In this document: one piece after another, positions 1 through 9,704 of the stretch
Numbering within the stretch: the first letter of the stretch is position 1
Layout of the letters: each line of letters begins with the position of its first letter
From: Stentor coeruleus
Lineage: Eukaryota > Ciliophora > Heterotrichea > Heterotrichida > Stentoridae
Direction: 5' to 3'
Assembly (NCBI GenBank): GCA_001970955.1
Contig: MPUH01000119.1
Span: forward strand, 1-64,000
Length of the DNA: 64,000 bases
Notes under the pieces: model-generated
Database searches by the model: none
What the model saw: the letters and a program-made list of their open reading frames with translations, nothing else
What the model was told of the DNA's origin: nothing
Translations under genes and position numbers: made by a program

Positions 1-359
1 GAAATATTTTTTCCTGGATTTAAGTTTGTTTGACTGGAGTGAGGATCGCTTTGCAAAATCCGCGAGATTGACACCAGTGGACTGATGCAACATCATAGCA
101 AATCTCAAATAATTCAAATCTTCTCATTTTTGCTAACACTGATAGATAGGAAGATGCTAGAAGATTTTTTTAATCTCAAAAAATTGGAATGATGCTTCAA
201 ATTGAATTTTAAATGCATATATATATTAAGTGTTTTTTATTTTAATTTGAGGACATGATAATGAATAAAAAAATGTTTACCAAAGGCTTTTTTCGAATAC
301 CCGTTACCAAATACTCAAACAAATTGAGGATTTATATTTTTTATTATGCTTCTTGGCTT

Positions 360-850
360 AATATTAAGTTCTATTCCATTCCATGTTCTTTTAATGTATT
401 TTCATGAATACTAGTGATAGAATCTATAAAATGTCTGGAGTGATTCATAGTGTCATGAGAATAGGCTTCATCTTTTAGTCTATTTTAGTCAGCCTGCATA
501 CCTGTATATAATCAAGCTTTTTCTACATATATACCAATCACATCTAATAACGTATTTACTTTTCTATCTCCAACAATAGCTAAAAATTCTTCTTTTGGGT
601 GTCTATTCAACTCCACTTTTAATCTTGCGTAAAGTAAACAGCTTTCTGCATCTAGAAATTTGGCATCGCAGATTTTGATTAAAAACAAAAGTTTAAAGAT
701 TCAAAAGGTAGTCTATTGCTTTTTTCATCATCTATTTCCTCTTTTGAATCCCAAAGTGTAAGATAAGCTTTAAAATTTTCTATAGATATGCTACAAAAAC
801 TTGGTTTCTGAGGAGTCACTAATGGACCCATCCAAATTTTTTTAACTTAA
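360..850 (-). pseudogene. Decayed gene piece, unknown family
   Basis: No intact reading frame, but minus-strand translation gives protein-like runs in different frames: about 840-690 reads KIWMGPLVTPQKPSF and on to EEIDDEKSNRLPFESLNF, then about 680-540 (CDAKFLDAESCLLYARLKVE, EEFLAIVGDRKVNTLLDVIG) and about 480-380 (LKDEAYSHDTMNHSRHFIDS). Frame changes and stops separate them, so it looks like an old gene or transposon remnant. I do not recognise the family. It lies left of a transposon-derived piece and could belong to the same insertion. Confidence 0.35.
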
Positions 851-1234
851 TTACTATTCTTGTCAATTCTATTATCTCTACTTTCTTTATTTCATCATTA
901 TATCATAGAGCTTTATTATTTTAAATTTTCTATATTTAGAATATAAGATTTCTGGTTCTGACCTTATATAGCTTGTGGTATACTGAGATTCAATAATAAT
1001 TTTTAGGTTTTACAAGGGCCATTCACTTTTAATTTCACAATTAAGCTTTATTTTTTTAATTCTTTTAATTACTAATAATATGGTGATCTTACCAGATATG
1101 ATTTCAATAATAGCACTATTTTATAATCATCATATCACTGTTTAGATAATAATATTATGCTTATCAGCCAGCACTTAGGCATAATTTATATAACTACACT
1201 TTCTAAAAGAAGTACTACTGAGCATTTTGAATAA

Positions 1235-1537
1235 GTTTCGACCTTTACTTATATCAAACCAGAAAGCACCCATAACACTTCTAGAACTAAATGTCTAGTT
1301 TTCTATGAACACCATAAGAACTTCAAAACATGCCTAAAGCAAGCTGGATTCTTCAAGAAAAATAAGGTGAACACAAAACTTGCCTCCAGCATCTTAACGC
1401 TAAAGAAAAGAAACAGTAAAGACCTCCTCAGCCAAGTAAAGAGTCACATAATCAGCGACAACGAGTGGTTTAATATACCGAATTTGCCTAAAGAAATAGA
1501 TTGTAGGACAAACAAACCTCGATCAGACAAGGTTTAA
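1235..1537 (+). mobile_element. Tigger-type transposase, C-terminal fragment (copy 3)
   Basis: An open stretch of 100 codons without a convincing start. Its translation matches the tail of the better preserved Tigger copy at 4205-5940: FYE-H-KNFKT-L-(5-6 residues)-KNK-N-(K/R)LAS-IL-LKK, then a run rich in Val/His/Ile, then RT-KPR-DKV at the end. Here the last residues are RSDKV before TAA. The two pieces point at each other across the GTPase gene at 1911-3404. Function is inferred only from this similarity. The catalytic part is missing. Confidence 0.5.
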
Positions 1538-1696
1538 ACCATGCCACCTTAACTACCACCTACTTTAAACTTTATATATAGAAATATCACATAGGAATTC
1601 AAATGTTTGATATTTGATCTTTTAAACTTAAATTTACATCTTAGTAAACTATGTAGTCTGAATATCTCAAAAAAGCTGCAGCTTTTATTCAATTTT

Positions 1697-1804
1697 AAAT
1701 TAAATTTATGAATAAAAAAATTAGCTATAATTAAAATGATACATAGATAGAAATTAAATTTATGAATAAAAGAATTAGCTCTAATTAAAATGCTACATAG
1801 ATAT
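1697..1804. repeat. 54-bp tandem duplication
   Basis: Two head-to-tail copies (1697-1750 and 1751-1804) differing at a handful of bases. AT-rich, non-coding, just beyond the 3' end of the GTPase gene at 1911. No N lies between them, so this is a real tandem duplication, not an assembly overlap. Confidence 0.8.
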
Positions 1805-1910
1805 AAATTGCATTCACAAATAAATTTTGCATAATAAATTTGTTGGAGTCTTCTTATTTAAGATAAATTTTAATCATTCATATATTAGAAATCATCATTA
1901 ATAATTCCTA

Positions 1911-3404
1911 TTAAAAAACCGTGCAATTTGATTGACTTTGAGTATATACTACTCTTCTTTGCAAATATAATTCTTCCTGCCTTTTTTTTTCCATCCATTC
2001 CCTATGTTCTCGTTCCCTTTGTTCTTGTCTTAATCTTTCTTGTCTTAATTGCTCTTGATATATTCTATTTCTTTCCTCTTGTTCTCTTTGCTGAATTCTT
2101 AATCTTTCATATTCTAATTCTATCTGTCTCCTTCTTCTTTCCGCTTCTTCCCTTTCAGCATTCAATCTTTGGATTTGTCTTTGTCTTTCCTTTTCTTCTT
2201 CTTTTGCCTGCTGTAATTTTTTTTCTTGAATCACTGTCACTTTTCTACTTTGTAATAATGAGATCAATCCAGGAATAAATTCTTTCATTTTTTCTAGAGA
2301 AATTTCAATTTTAGTAATTGTCTTATAAAAATCCAGTAATCTTTTCGTTTCTAATATTTTTTTAGGAGTTTTTGGTACTGAAGGCCTAAAATAAAGCATA
2401 AAGGGTCGCTTTGCTGTAAATTTATTAATTAATTCAACCAGTGAATTAAAAAAATTATCTTCGTTTGAAATTAGAATCAAATTTTGTAGGCCTTTATGCA
2501 AATCATCAATATCTTTAATGCTATTCATCCTTTTAATTCTCATCACTAAACAACTTTTTTTTTTATCAATTTTCTTGTTTAATTTTGCTAGTAGCTCACT
2601 TGAAATAGATCGCAGTTTTAATTGAGCAGATTGTCCTACTGAAGGATTAATTTTTACTGAAGACCATAAAACGTTTCCAAGAGAGTTAAAAACTTTATCT
2701 TTAATATCCAAATTGATATCATTTTCATCCAAAGGCGATTTAAATATAATAACTCTGTCAAGATTATCTATGATATTTAAAATAACATCACTTGAATTTG
2801 CAAAATAGTTGTTATTTAGACAAAGTTCTTGAACTTTATTTTTGAAAAATAAAGATGTATAATTCTGAGGGCACCGAGTTATTAAAAAATTCATACTTTG
2901 TTTTAACAATTGTTTATCTGGTATTAACTCCAAGAGATGGTTGAATAAATCACCCAAATTTTTCCCTCTTGAAATCATTATTGAATCATAATCAAAAAAA
3001 AGTATGATTTTTACTTTTGAAGAGACTGAAAATACTTTTTTTATGTAGAAAATATTTATGATTTGCTGTGCCTTCCCATTATTATCTTCTAATCCAGGAG
3101 TATCAATAAATGTCGTTAAGTCTATATTTTTATAACTAGGAAGTGAAGTGCATGAACTTGCTGAATTTCCTATTTTTTGGAAATCGCCTGAATACTTCAA
3201 ATCAAAATTAAGACTTCCATCATATTGATTTTCTATGATTTTAAGTTCATTTCCACACAAGATGTTGAAAACTGTCGATTTGCCTGCACCAGTGTTGCCA
3301 AGTAAAACAACAGTTCTTAAAGCCTTTTTTGGCAAGACTTCATCACATTTACTGATTGAATCATTAATATGTTTGATTTCCTCTTGTAAATGGGCTGAAT
3401 TCAT
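1911..3404 (-). CDS. GIMAP/AIG1-like GTPase with CaaX tail
   Basis: 497 residues. A P-loop (LLGNTGAGKST, about residue 35-45) and a G3 motif (FIDTPGLED, about 97-105) mark a TRAFAC GTPase of the AIG1/GIMAP kind. The usual TKxD motif is replaced by ITRCPQN. Residues about 395-480 are a strongly charged Glu/Gln/Arg coiled coil. The protein ends CTVF, a CaaX-type prenylation box, so it probably sits on a membrane. GIMAP-type GTPases form membrane scaffolds; that role here is inference. A paralogue with the same layout lies at 6286-7743 on the same strand. The ATG is the first in frame and leaves about 35 residues before the P-loop. The fold is sure, the subfamily less so. Confidence 0.8.
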   Translation of the reverse strand: MNSAHLQEEIKHINDSISKCDEVLPKKALRTVVLLGNTGAGKSTVFNILCGNELKIIENQYDGSLNFDLKYSGDFQKIGNSASSCTSLPSYKNIDLTTFIDTPGLEDNNGKAQQIINIFYIKKVFSVSSKVKIILFFDYDSIMISRGKNLGDLFNHLLELIPDKQLLKQSMNFLITRCPQNYTSLFFKNKVQELCLNNNYFANSSDVILNIIDNLDRVIIFKSPLDENDINLDIKDKVFNSLGNVLWSSVKINPSVGQSAQLKLRSISSELLAKLNKKIDKKKSCLVMRIKRMNSIKDIDDLHKGLQNLILISNEDNFFNSLVELINKFTAKRPFMLYFRPSVPKTPKKILETKRLLDFYKTITKIEISLEKMKEFIPGLISLLQSRKVTVIQEKKLQQAKEEEKERQRQIQRLNAEREEAERRRRQIELEYERLRIQQREQEERNRIYQEQLRQERLRQEQREREHREWMEKKRQEELYLQRRVVYTQSQSNCTVF

Positions 3405-4204
3405 ATTATTATAATCAAAAAAAATATCATCGAAAAATTGTAGACATTTTCGATGAAATATTTTAAACTTTTTACAGGAATTTACCTTTAAATTATAGTT
3501 TCTTTTTGAATAAAAGCTTAATATATGGATTAATTCATAATTTAATATTTAATACAGTATAGTAAATGCTATAAGTTCATAAAATAATGCTGATTTTCTA
3601 AAATTTATTTTGTTACAGTTTGATCTTTGAAAATCAATATCATTTAATCTTCTATATTTGGCAATCGAATAATACCTTTTCATTTTATACTGTAAAAATT
3701 CAATTTTTGTTTATAAATTCACACTGCCTTTTCAAAACCATAAGATTTTCCTTGAAAAGAATCCTTTCTATATTTTCCTAATAATGGTATGCTAATATTT
3801 AAATTTTCAAGATGCATATAAGCAACTATGATCATTTTAATTTACACTATACAGGCAGATATATATTTCTTAATTATATATTACAGCTGCTGCACTTTAT
3901 CATCAGCAGATCCAATGAAAAACTTAATAAACTTAAAGTTTATTACATATGCTATAATTTTTATCTTTCTTAATATAATAATATACTACTTATTTTATGA
4001 AATGCAAATAAATTTGTATGATAAATCTGTATACACTAATTATAGTGGGTATTTATCCAAGGATTTAGTTTTAAAATTTATGAAATCAAATCTATCATTA
4101 AAATAAATAATGATTAAAATCTAAATAAATTTGCTATGCTATATATATGTATATAATTTTATTTCAAAATTTGTATAAATTTAAATCTGGCAAAAGTTAA
4201 GGTA
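3405..4204. other. Gene-poor AT-rich stretch
   Basis: No convincing gene. A plus-strand run at 3914-4106 (from MKNLINLKF) would give a 63-residue protein with one hydrophobic segment near its start, but there is no homologue to compare and the base composition equals its surroundings. Confidence 0.5.
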
Positions 4205-5940
4205 GAAGGTAGTTGGATTGACGGGGTTGTAACCTTGTCCGGTCTAGGTTTGAGAGTCCTGCGACTTCTTTCTTTCAGCTGATTAGGATGGTGTACCACT
4301 CATCTTTAATAATGTGCTCGTTGACTTTTTCCAGTAATTTTTTAGAGTTTCTTTTTTGAGAATGAGTATAACTGAGGCAAGTCTTGCATTTATTTTGTTT
4401 TTCCTTGTGAAGCCTAGCTTTTTAAGTATGTCTTGAAGTTTTTATGTTATTCGTAGAATATTGGGCATTGCAAACTAGGCTCTTTACTAAGTATATAATT
4501 TTTTATACTTTTTAAACTTTGATACACATCTTTTTCAGTAAAATCTTTGATATCTGGATCATATTCATCACTTGATAATTCACTGTGATTATTTTCCTCT
4601 TCGAATATAAGCATACTGTTAATTCCTTCATGTTCATTATAAATATCATCAATTAAATTTTCTATATTTGTGATAACCTCACTAGATTCAAAAGTGTGAT
4701 CTTTTCTAAATATTCTGTAGGCTGTATATTAAATTGTGAATTTACTCGTTTAACTAATGACATTACAGTTTCTAGCTCTTTACATCATTACCTAATGAGT
4801 CTTCTTCAGTCAACTGCTCACTTGAAAAACTGGCTCTTCAAAGCAATTTTTATTGTGGATTCAGTAACTTTATTCCATGCATTTCGTATCCACTCTATTG
4901 AATTGAGCATATTGATGCATCGATTCATATCAATGCAGTAAGTACTATTTTCAATATATTCTAAGAGAAGACTCACTAATTCTTTTCTATAATTAACCTT
5001 GAAATTTTTAATTATTCCGATGTCAAGACGCTAAATGATGTAATGTTTGTTGGGAGAAAGCAAATTTTTATATAAGAGCATTGCATCATTTTATTAGAAG
5101 AAAAACTATTAATAAGCAAAAGGATGCTTCTGTTTGTCTTTTAAACAGCTTGTTTATTTCACAAAGCCATTCTTCGAAAATTTGAGTTGTCATCCAAGAT
5201 TTATTATTGCTTTTAAATATTACTCCAAGGGTATCAAGCTTAACATTTTTAAAGTAATGAGGATTTTTGACTTACCAATAACTAACGGCCTAATCTTTTC
5301 TTCAGTCATAGATACAGCTAACGAAGCAGATATTCTATCTTTGCTAACTTTTGATTCGTGTAATAATATATTTTTCTGCACTAATGAACTTTGAGGAAAC
5401 GTTTTATAAAAGAGTGCTGTCTCATCAGCGTTAAAAATATTTATTGGGGCGTAGCTAGAATAAATTTTATCTATTTTTGATATAAAATCTTTCGCATCAT
5501 TTTCATTTGCTGAAGTAGAATCATCATGGAAGCGCTTAAAAACTAAATTATGTCTCTTTTTAAAATGAACCAAGTCATCCAATTGAGACTTTAAAGTTTG
5601 GATTATTTACCCTTTCGGCAAATTTCAAAGATATTTCTTGAATTAAAGGTTCCGATAAGGAATATTGAGTGTTTCAGCTTTTTGAAACTAAGCCCATGAC
5701 ATCTCATTTATGTCTTTATTTTCTGTTTTCCTTATCCCTACACCTACACCTATCATTAGAGGAACTCAAACTTTCAAATAGCTGCTTAAGATATTTTCTC
5801 CTTTTTTTGATTTTGGATATTGTTCCTTTGCTTATTCCAAATGTACTTACAACCTCTCTTTCAGTATACCCTTGATCAAGGAATTCCAGTACTTTAACCT
5901 TTTGCTCTGTCGTTAATCCAACATATTTCTTCCCAGCCAT
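4205..5940 (-). mobile_element. Decayed pogo/Tigger DNA transposon (copy 1)
   Basis: Minus-strand pieces in order. 5940-5716 encodes a 74-residue CENP-B/Tc5-type helix-turn-helix (MAGKKYVGLTTEQKVKVLEF, then GYTEREVVSTFGISKGTISK) and then meets a stop. 5660-5583 resembles the second DNA-binding region. 5582-5220 holds the DDE core start (IFNADETALFYK, then PLVIGKSK). About 5215-4818 continues out of frame (KSWMTTQIFEEWLCEINKLF) to WIRNAWNKVTESTIK. About 4690-4205 gives an acidic run (IYNEHEGINSMLIFEEENN) and the tail KNFKTYLKKLGF. Order and motifs match Tigger transposases of the Tc1/mariner group. Several frameshifts and stops make it inactive. No terminal inverted repeats were confirmed. Confidence 0.85.
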
Positions 5941-6285
5941 TATTTACAATGCCCACTTTATACAATACTAACCATTGAAAAATGCAGAGTTCGGACTCTG
6001 CTCTAAAAAATCTGCCCACTTTCTGCGGTTGCTCACTTTATTGAGATGCCCACATTAACATATATGCATGGTTTTAGTTATGTGTATATTTTTAGAGTTT
6101 TAAATCCACCACGAATCATCATGAATATATCATAAGCCATGCTAAGCATATTATTGAAATTATAAGCAATCAATAAACACATCAAATTATAGTTATAAGA
6201 TAAATTTTTATTAGAGAAATTATAGTACTTAAAATAAATCAAATCAGATTTAAGCCAAATAACTAATAATTAACTAACTAACTAA
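5941..6285. other. Transposon flank and microsatellite
   Basis: Non-coding. The motif TGCCCAC recurs at about 5950, 6014 and 6050, possibly part of the 5' end of the Tigger element. At 6270-6288 a TAAC tetranucleotide run abuts the stop of the next gene, so on the minus strand the TAG stop is followed by repeated TTAG. Confidence 0.4.
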
Positions 6286-7743
6286 CTAAAATACTAAGCA
6301 AGAAGATTTTTGAGGGCGATTTGATAATTCTATGATTCTTCTATTCATTTCTTGTTGCTCACTTCTATATTTATTTTCCATTTCTTCATTTTTATCCATT
6401 TGGTCTTTTAAAGATTTATTGGCTTTATCAGAAGCTTCAATAGACTTTTGCAACATTTCATGATAAAGTTTCATCTGATTTTCATTATTATTTATTGCTT
6501 TTATTTTGTTTTCTAGTTCTAAAACTTTTTCTTGGTTTTCTTTTTTAAATGCTTCAGCCTGCTTTAGAGCCATTTCTTTATCTCTGAAATTAATTATGCT
6601 CTCTAGCTCAGCTTTAGCTGCACGAAGTGGCATAATCCAAGAGTTGAGATTGATTGCAGGAGATCCTGCACTTCTGTAGCTGTTATAAAAATGTATTCTA
6701 TAAGCCAAGTTTTCTACTTTTTCGATTAAAGCTTTACTGTCAGTAAAATATTGACTCAAATCTTTCAATTTTGTCTTGAAATTCTCAATATTTAAATTTC
6801 GCCCATCAGAAAGCAATGCAAATTCATCCAAAGCTGATTTACCTTTATCAAGCTTTTCCATGTCTACCTCTGAGCGAAATTTTATAATAACGTCCTTAGC
6901 AAATTCTTCCATTTTATTTTCAATATCACTTTCATAAAATTTTATCAAATTATCGATTACTAATTTTGCCTTATCAGATAAAGAATTTTTTACTTGCATT
7001 CTGGTAAAATTTGAGTTACTTATGCTTTGCTGTACTGCTATTCTTACATCATCATTTATATCATTTTCATCTTCAGGAGATTTGAAAATAGAAATTTTGT
7101 TATGTGCTCCAGAAAGCATTCTAATTAGATATCTTGAGCTTTCGAATTCGTTATTTTCTTCAGCCATTTTTTTCAGACCATTGACAAACATTATATTGTT
7201 ATATCTTTTATTTATGCATTTAGTTATAACAATAGATAAAGAATCAAAGAGGCTATCTTGATTAGGAAACATTTCAACAAGTTGCTTAAATGTTTCTGAG
7301 ATATCTTTTCCTCTAGCTGCACTTATACTACTAAACTCAATCACAAGAACAATTTTATAACTATGAGCTGATTCAAAAATTCTTTTTGTGCAATACAAAT
7401 TAACAATTTCTTGAGAAACTGATTTATTGTCACAAAAACCAGGGCAATCCCAATAGATTTGTTGATGAATCTTTTTGAAGTTAGGCAGTGTTGTGCATGA
7501 AGTACTAGAATGCCCTATGACTATATTAGAGCCTTGATTTTGATTAAAGTCTACGTAGACTCCTCCATCAGGTTGAAACTCTACTTTTGGTTCAAATCTA
7601 GATAGCAAACAAAGAAGAGTGCTCTTACCGGCTCCAGTTTTCCCTAACAAGTTTATTGTTTGATCTTCTGTCACAATGATTTTATCTTCAGCATCATTTA
7701 ACAACTTGTTCAGCTCTTGAATATCATCTTGAGATCGCTCCAT
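6286..7743 (-). CDS. GIMAP/AIG1-like GTPase with CaaX tail, paralogue
   Basis: 485 residues with the same plan as the product of 1911-3404: P-loop LLGKTGAGKST (about residue 33-43), conserved CTTLPNFKKI before the G3 motif (DCPGF, about 99-103), and VITKCINK where TKxD would be expected. A coiled coil covers about 380-475. The C-terminus CLVF is a CaaX-type box. Replacement of the usual G4 aspartate in both paralogues suggests altered nucleotide specificity or a divergent family. The pair is interrupted by the decayed Tigger element, so they look like an old tandem duplication later split by the insertion. A membrane-bound GTPase role is inferred from family and lipid box. Confidence 0.8.
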   Translation of the reverse strand: MERSQDDIQELNKLLNDAEDKIIVTEDQTINLLGKTGAGKSTLLCLLSRFEPKVEFQPDGGVYVDFNQNQGSNIVIGHSSTSCTTLPNFKKIHQQIYWDCPGFCDNKSVSQEIVNLYCTKRIFESAHSYKIVLVIEFSSISAARGKDISETFKQLVEMFPNQDSLFDSLSIVITKCINKRYNNIMFVNGLKKMAEENNEFESSRYLIRMLSGAHNKISIFKSPEDENDINDDVRIAVQQSISNSNFTRMQVKNSLSDKAKLVIDNLIKFYESDIENKMEEFAKDVIIKFRSEVDMEKLDKGKSALDEFALLSDGRNLNIENFKTKLKDLSQYFTDSKALIEKVENLAYRIHFYNSYRSAGSPAINLNSWIMPLRAAKAELESIINFRDKEMALKQAEAFKKENQEKVLELENKIKAINNNENQMKLYHEMLQKSIEASDKANKSLKDQMDKNEEMENKYRSEQQEMNRRIIELSNRPQKSSCLVF

Positions 7744-8231
7744 TTATTTATTAGAGGATTTTCAAACATTTTTAATATGCTCCAGAAAATTGTAGACATT
7801 TTGCATAGAAATAAACTAAAAAATACACTCGAATTATAAAGTGTTAAAATCCAGGAAAATAGGCTATCATCCTCAATTAAGCATATTAAAGAATTCTTGA
7901 GAGATAGGTAATAGTTTATCTCCATTAGGTTCATCATGTCTACCTAGGTATAGAATAATCAGAATTCTTATAAAATTTCCGAGACCTAGGCATATAATAG
8001 TCAGAAAATATATTTTAAAGGTAATCTACTCTACTTATTTAGGAAAATCTGTTGTGATATATTTCCAACCTCAACTATAAATTCCTTTTTTTGAATTGTA
8101 AAATATAAAATCAGTTATCTGGCTCAATTTTCCTAACAGTAAATTATAGGAGCTTTAGCCCTGAAAACAATAATCACATCAATATCTTTTGCATTTCTTG
8201 TAAATAAATCTGATTTTAGATTAAATTTAAA
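7744..8231. other. Non-coding stretch
   Basis: Upstream region of the minus-strand GTPase. Nothing recognisable. An almost repeated phrase, CCTAGGTATAGAATAATCAG / CCTAGGCATATAATAGTCAG, occurs at about 7943 and 7984. Confidence 0.4.
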
Positions 8232-8590
8232 ATGAAAGCCATAAGAGGATTAAAACTTTAAAAGAAAGCATATAGTGTAATCTGTGAAGAAGAAATTGAA
8301 AATTGTGGATAAAGCAAAAGCGATGTAACAAGAAACAGATTTCTGAAAATTATGGAACAGGCATTAACTGTTGAAGATATCCTCCAAAATAAGAATCAAG
8401 TAAAAGAATTTATTGAGAACATATTTTGCATTTATGCACCAGACTAAAAAATCTACTCGTAATACGATTTCCAAACTCTTGATAAAGCTTTAAATATATT
8501 GTTTAATCAAGAGAATGATATAAGTACTCTCATTAAAAAATTATAAAGACTTAATTAAACTTAGCAAAAAGCTAGGAAATGGTGACTAAT
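8232..8590 (+). pseudogene. Decayed gene piece with TAA/TAG at plausible Gln positions
   Basis: Read from ATG 8232, one frame stays protein-like for about 115 codons but carries about seven in-frame TAA or TAG codons before a TGA. The clearest part is MEQALTVEDILQNKNQVKEF, then IENIFCIYAPD, stop, KIYS, stop, YDFQTLDKALNILFNQENDI. No frameshift is evident. Either it is a pseudogene in which CAA/CAG became TAA/TAG, or it came from a ciliate that reads TAA/TAG as glutamine. The family is not recognised. Confidence 0.35.
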
Positions 8591-9065
8591 AATTAGTTAA
8601 GAGGTAGATATTTAAAAGAAAGTGTTTTCAACTTAATAAATGTTAACTTTTCAGAATAAATTTTCCTCTAAGTAAACAATAATGGTATAAGATAATAATT
8701 GCATGCAAATGACAAATTATTGCTAAAGCCCTTAAATATGCCTAGATATTAAATATAACAAAAAAATTACTAATTAACTAAATTAGTATAAAGCTATGCA
8801 AATTAAAGAAAGAGTATTAAATTTTAAGGGCCAAAATTATGCTTCCTTAGTCTTTTTAAAAATTAAATCATTTCCCTTTTTTCAGCTTCTTCACATTACT
8901 TTTCCACCCTTCTTTGCTCTCTAGAGATAAAACCCTAAAAAGCTATAAAAATTAAAATCCTAGCATCAAACTCCTTGCTGGGTTCATGATTGCTTAACAA
9001 ATCATCAATTTAAAGCTTTCAACCCAAAATCGCATATTCCTTAAAATATCATTATTATCTACCCT
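8591..9065. other. Non-coding stretch
   Basis: AT-rich, becoming A/C-rich over about 8870-9060 just before the 3' end of the XK-related gene. No gene or RNA signal seen. Confidence 0.4.
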
Positions 9066-9704
9066 TCACAATTCGCTAATATCATAAACCTGTAAATCAG
9101 AAGCGATTTTTCTCTCACTTAAAGTTTTTGAATCAACACTTTCTGGCTGTACCTTAGCCGATGCTTGTTCATAATGTTGCATTTTATCAAGTGCATTACA
9201 AAGTTTATATCCTGTATACGCAATCCCAAGTACCGAAATAGAGATTGACGATATCTGTAAAGCCTTCCAAGTCTGTAACTGCGTATTATTATAAAACTGT
9301 ATGACAACCTGTGGTAAAGATTCAAAAAGTGCTTCAATTAAACTAGTACCTCTTGATATAGCTTCAATAATATAAAAATCTCCTGTATTACTATCACTAC
9401 AAGCAAGTAATCCAGCATAAACAAATAAAGGTATACCAAGTGGTCCTCCAAAAGTAATCATAAGTCCAAGTCCAAGTTTAAAAGACACTTTTTTAAATCT
9501 GAATTTGCAGCAGTCTAAAGTTGATAGTGTTACTGTTAACAATAAAAATATAGCTGAAGGCGCTATGAGGAATGCCCCACAAAGTTGCATAGTCAAAGTG
9601 CTTGTGAATTTTTGTGTGATAAAATACCAGACATTAACCCCAACACCTATAATTCTGAGGACTCCTCCTAGAACAAGCAGCATAATTTCGAATTTTAGGT
9701 TCAT
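9066..9704 (-). CDS. XK-related (XKR-like) membrane protein
   Basis: 212 residues, mostly hydrophobic, with about five membrane segments and a polar tail (about 180-212). The signature is LIEALFESLPQVVIQFY at about residues 126-142, matching the ESxPQ core of the XK/XKR family, some animal members of which act in phospholipid scrambling. The protein is about half the length of animal XKRs, as in many protist versions, and keeps mainly the core helices. It has no CaaX box, unlike the next gene products on this strand. Scramblase activity is inference. The start is the first ATG after a stop and precedes the first membrane segment. Confidence 0.65.
   Translation of the reverse strand: MNLKFEIMLLVLGGVLRIIGVGVNVWYFITQKFTSTLTMQLCGAFLIAPSAIFLLLTVTLSTLDCCKFRFKKVSFKLGLGLMITFGGPLGIPLFVYAGLLACSDSNTGDFYIIEAISRGTSLIEALFESLPQVVIQFYNNTQLQTWKALQISSISISVLGIAYTGYKLCNALDKMQHYEQASAKVQPESVDSKTLSERKIASDLQVYDISEL

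Noticed and set aside
1928-2278. Plus-strand open frame rich in Phe/Leu
   Set aside because: Mirror of the Glu/Gln/Arg coiled coil of the GTPase gene on the other strand.
3828-4106. Small plus-strand frame with one hydrophobic segment
   Set aside because: Composition equals the AT-rich surroundings and there is no motif; chance frame most likely.
4250-4270. tRNA-like box GTTTGAGAGTCC
   Set aside because: No matching A box or acceptor stem; it lies inside the Tigger tail homology.
4455-6060. TGCCCAC motifs as Tigger terminal inverted repeats
   Set aside because: The left-hand GGGCAT lies inside the coding tail shared with copy 3, so it cannot be the element's end.
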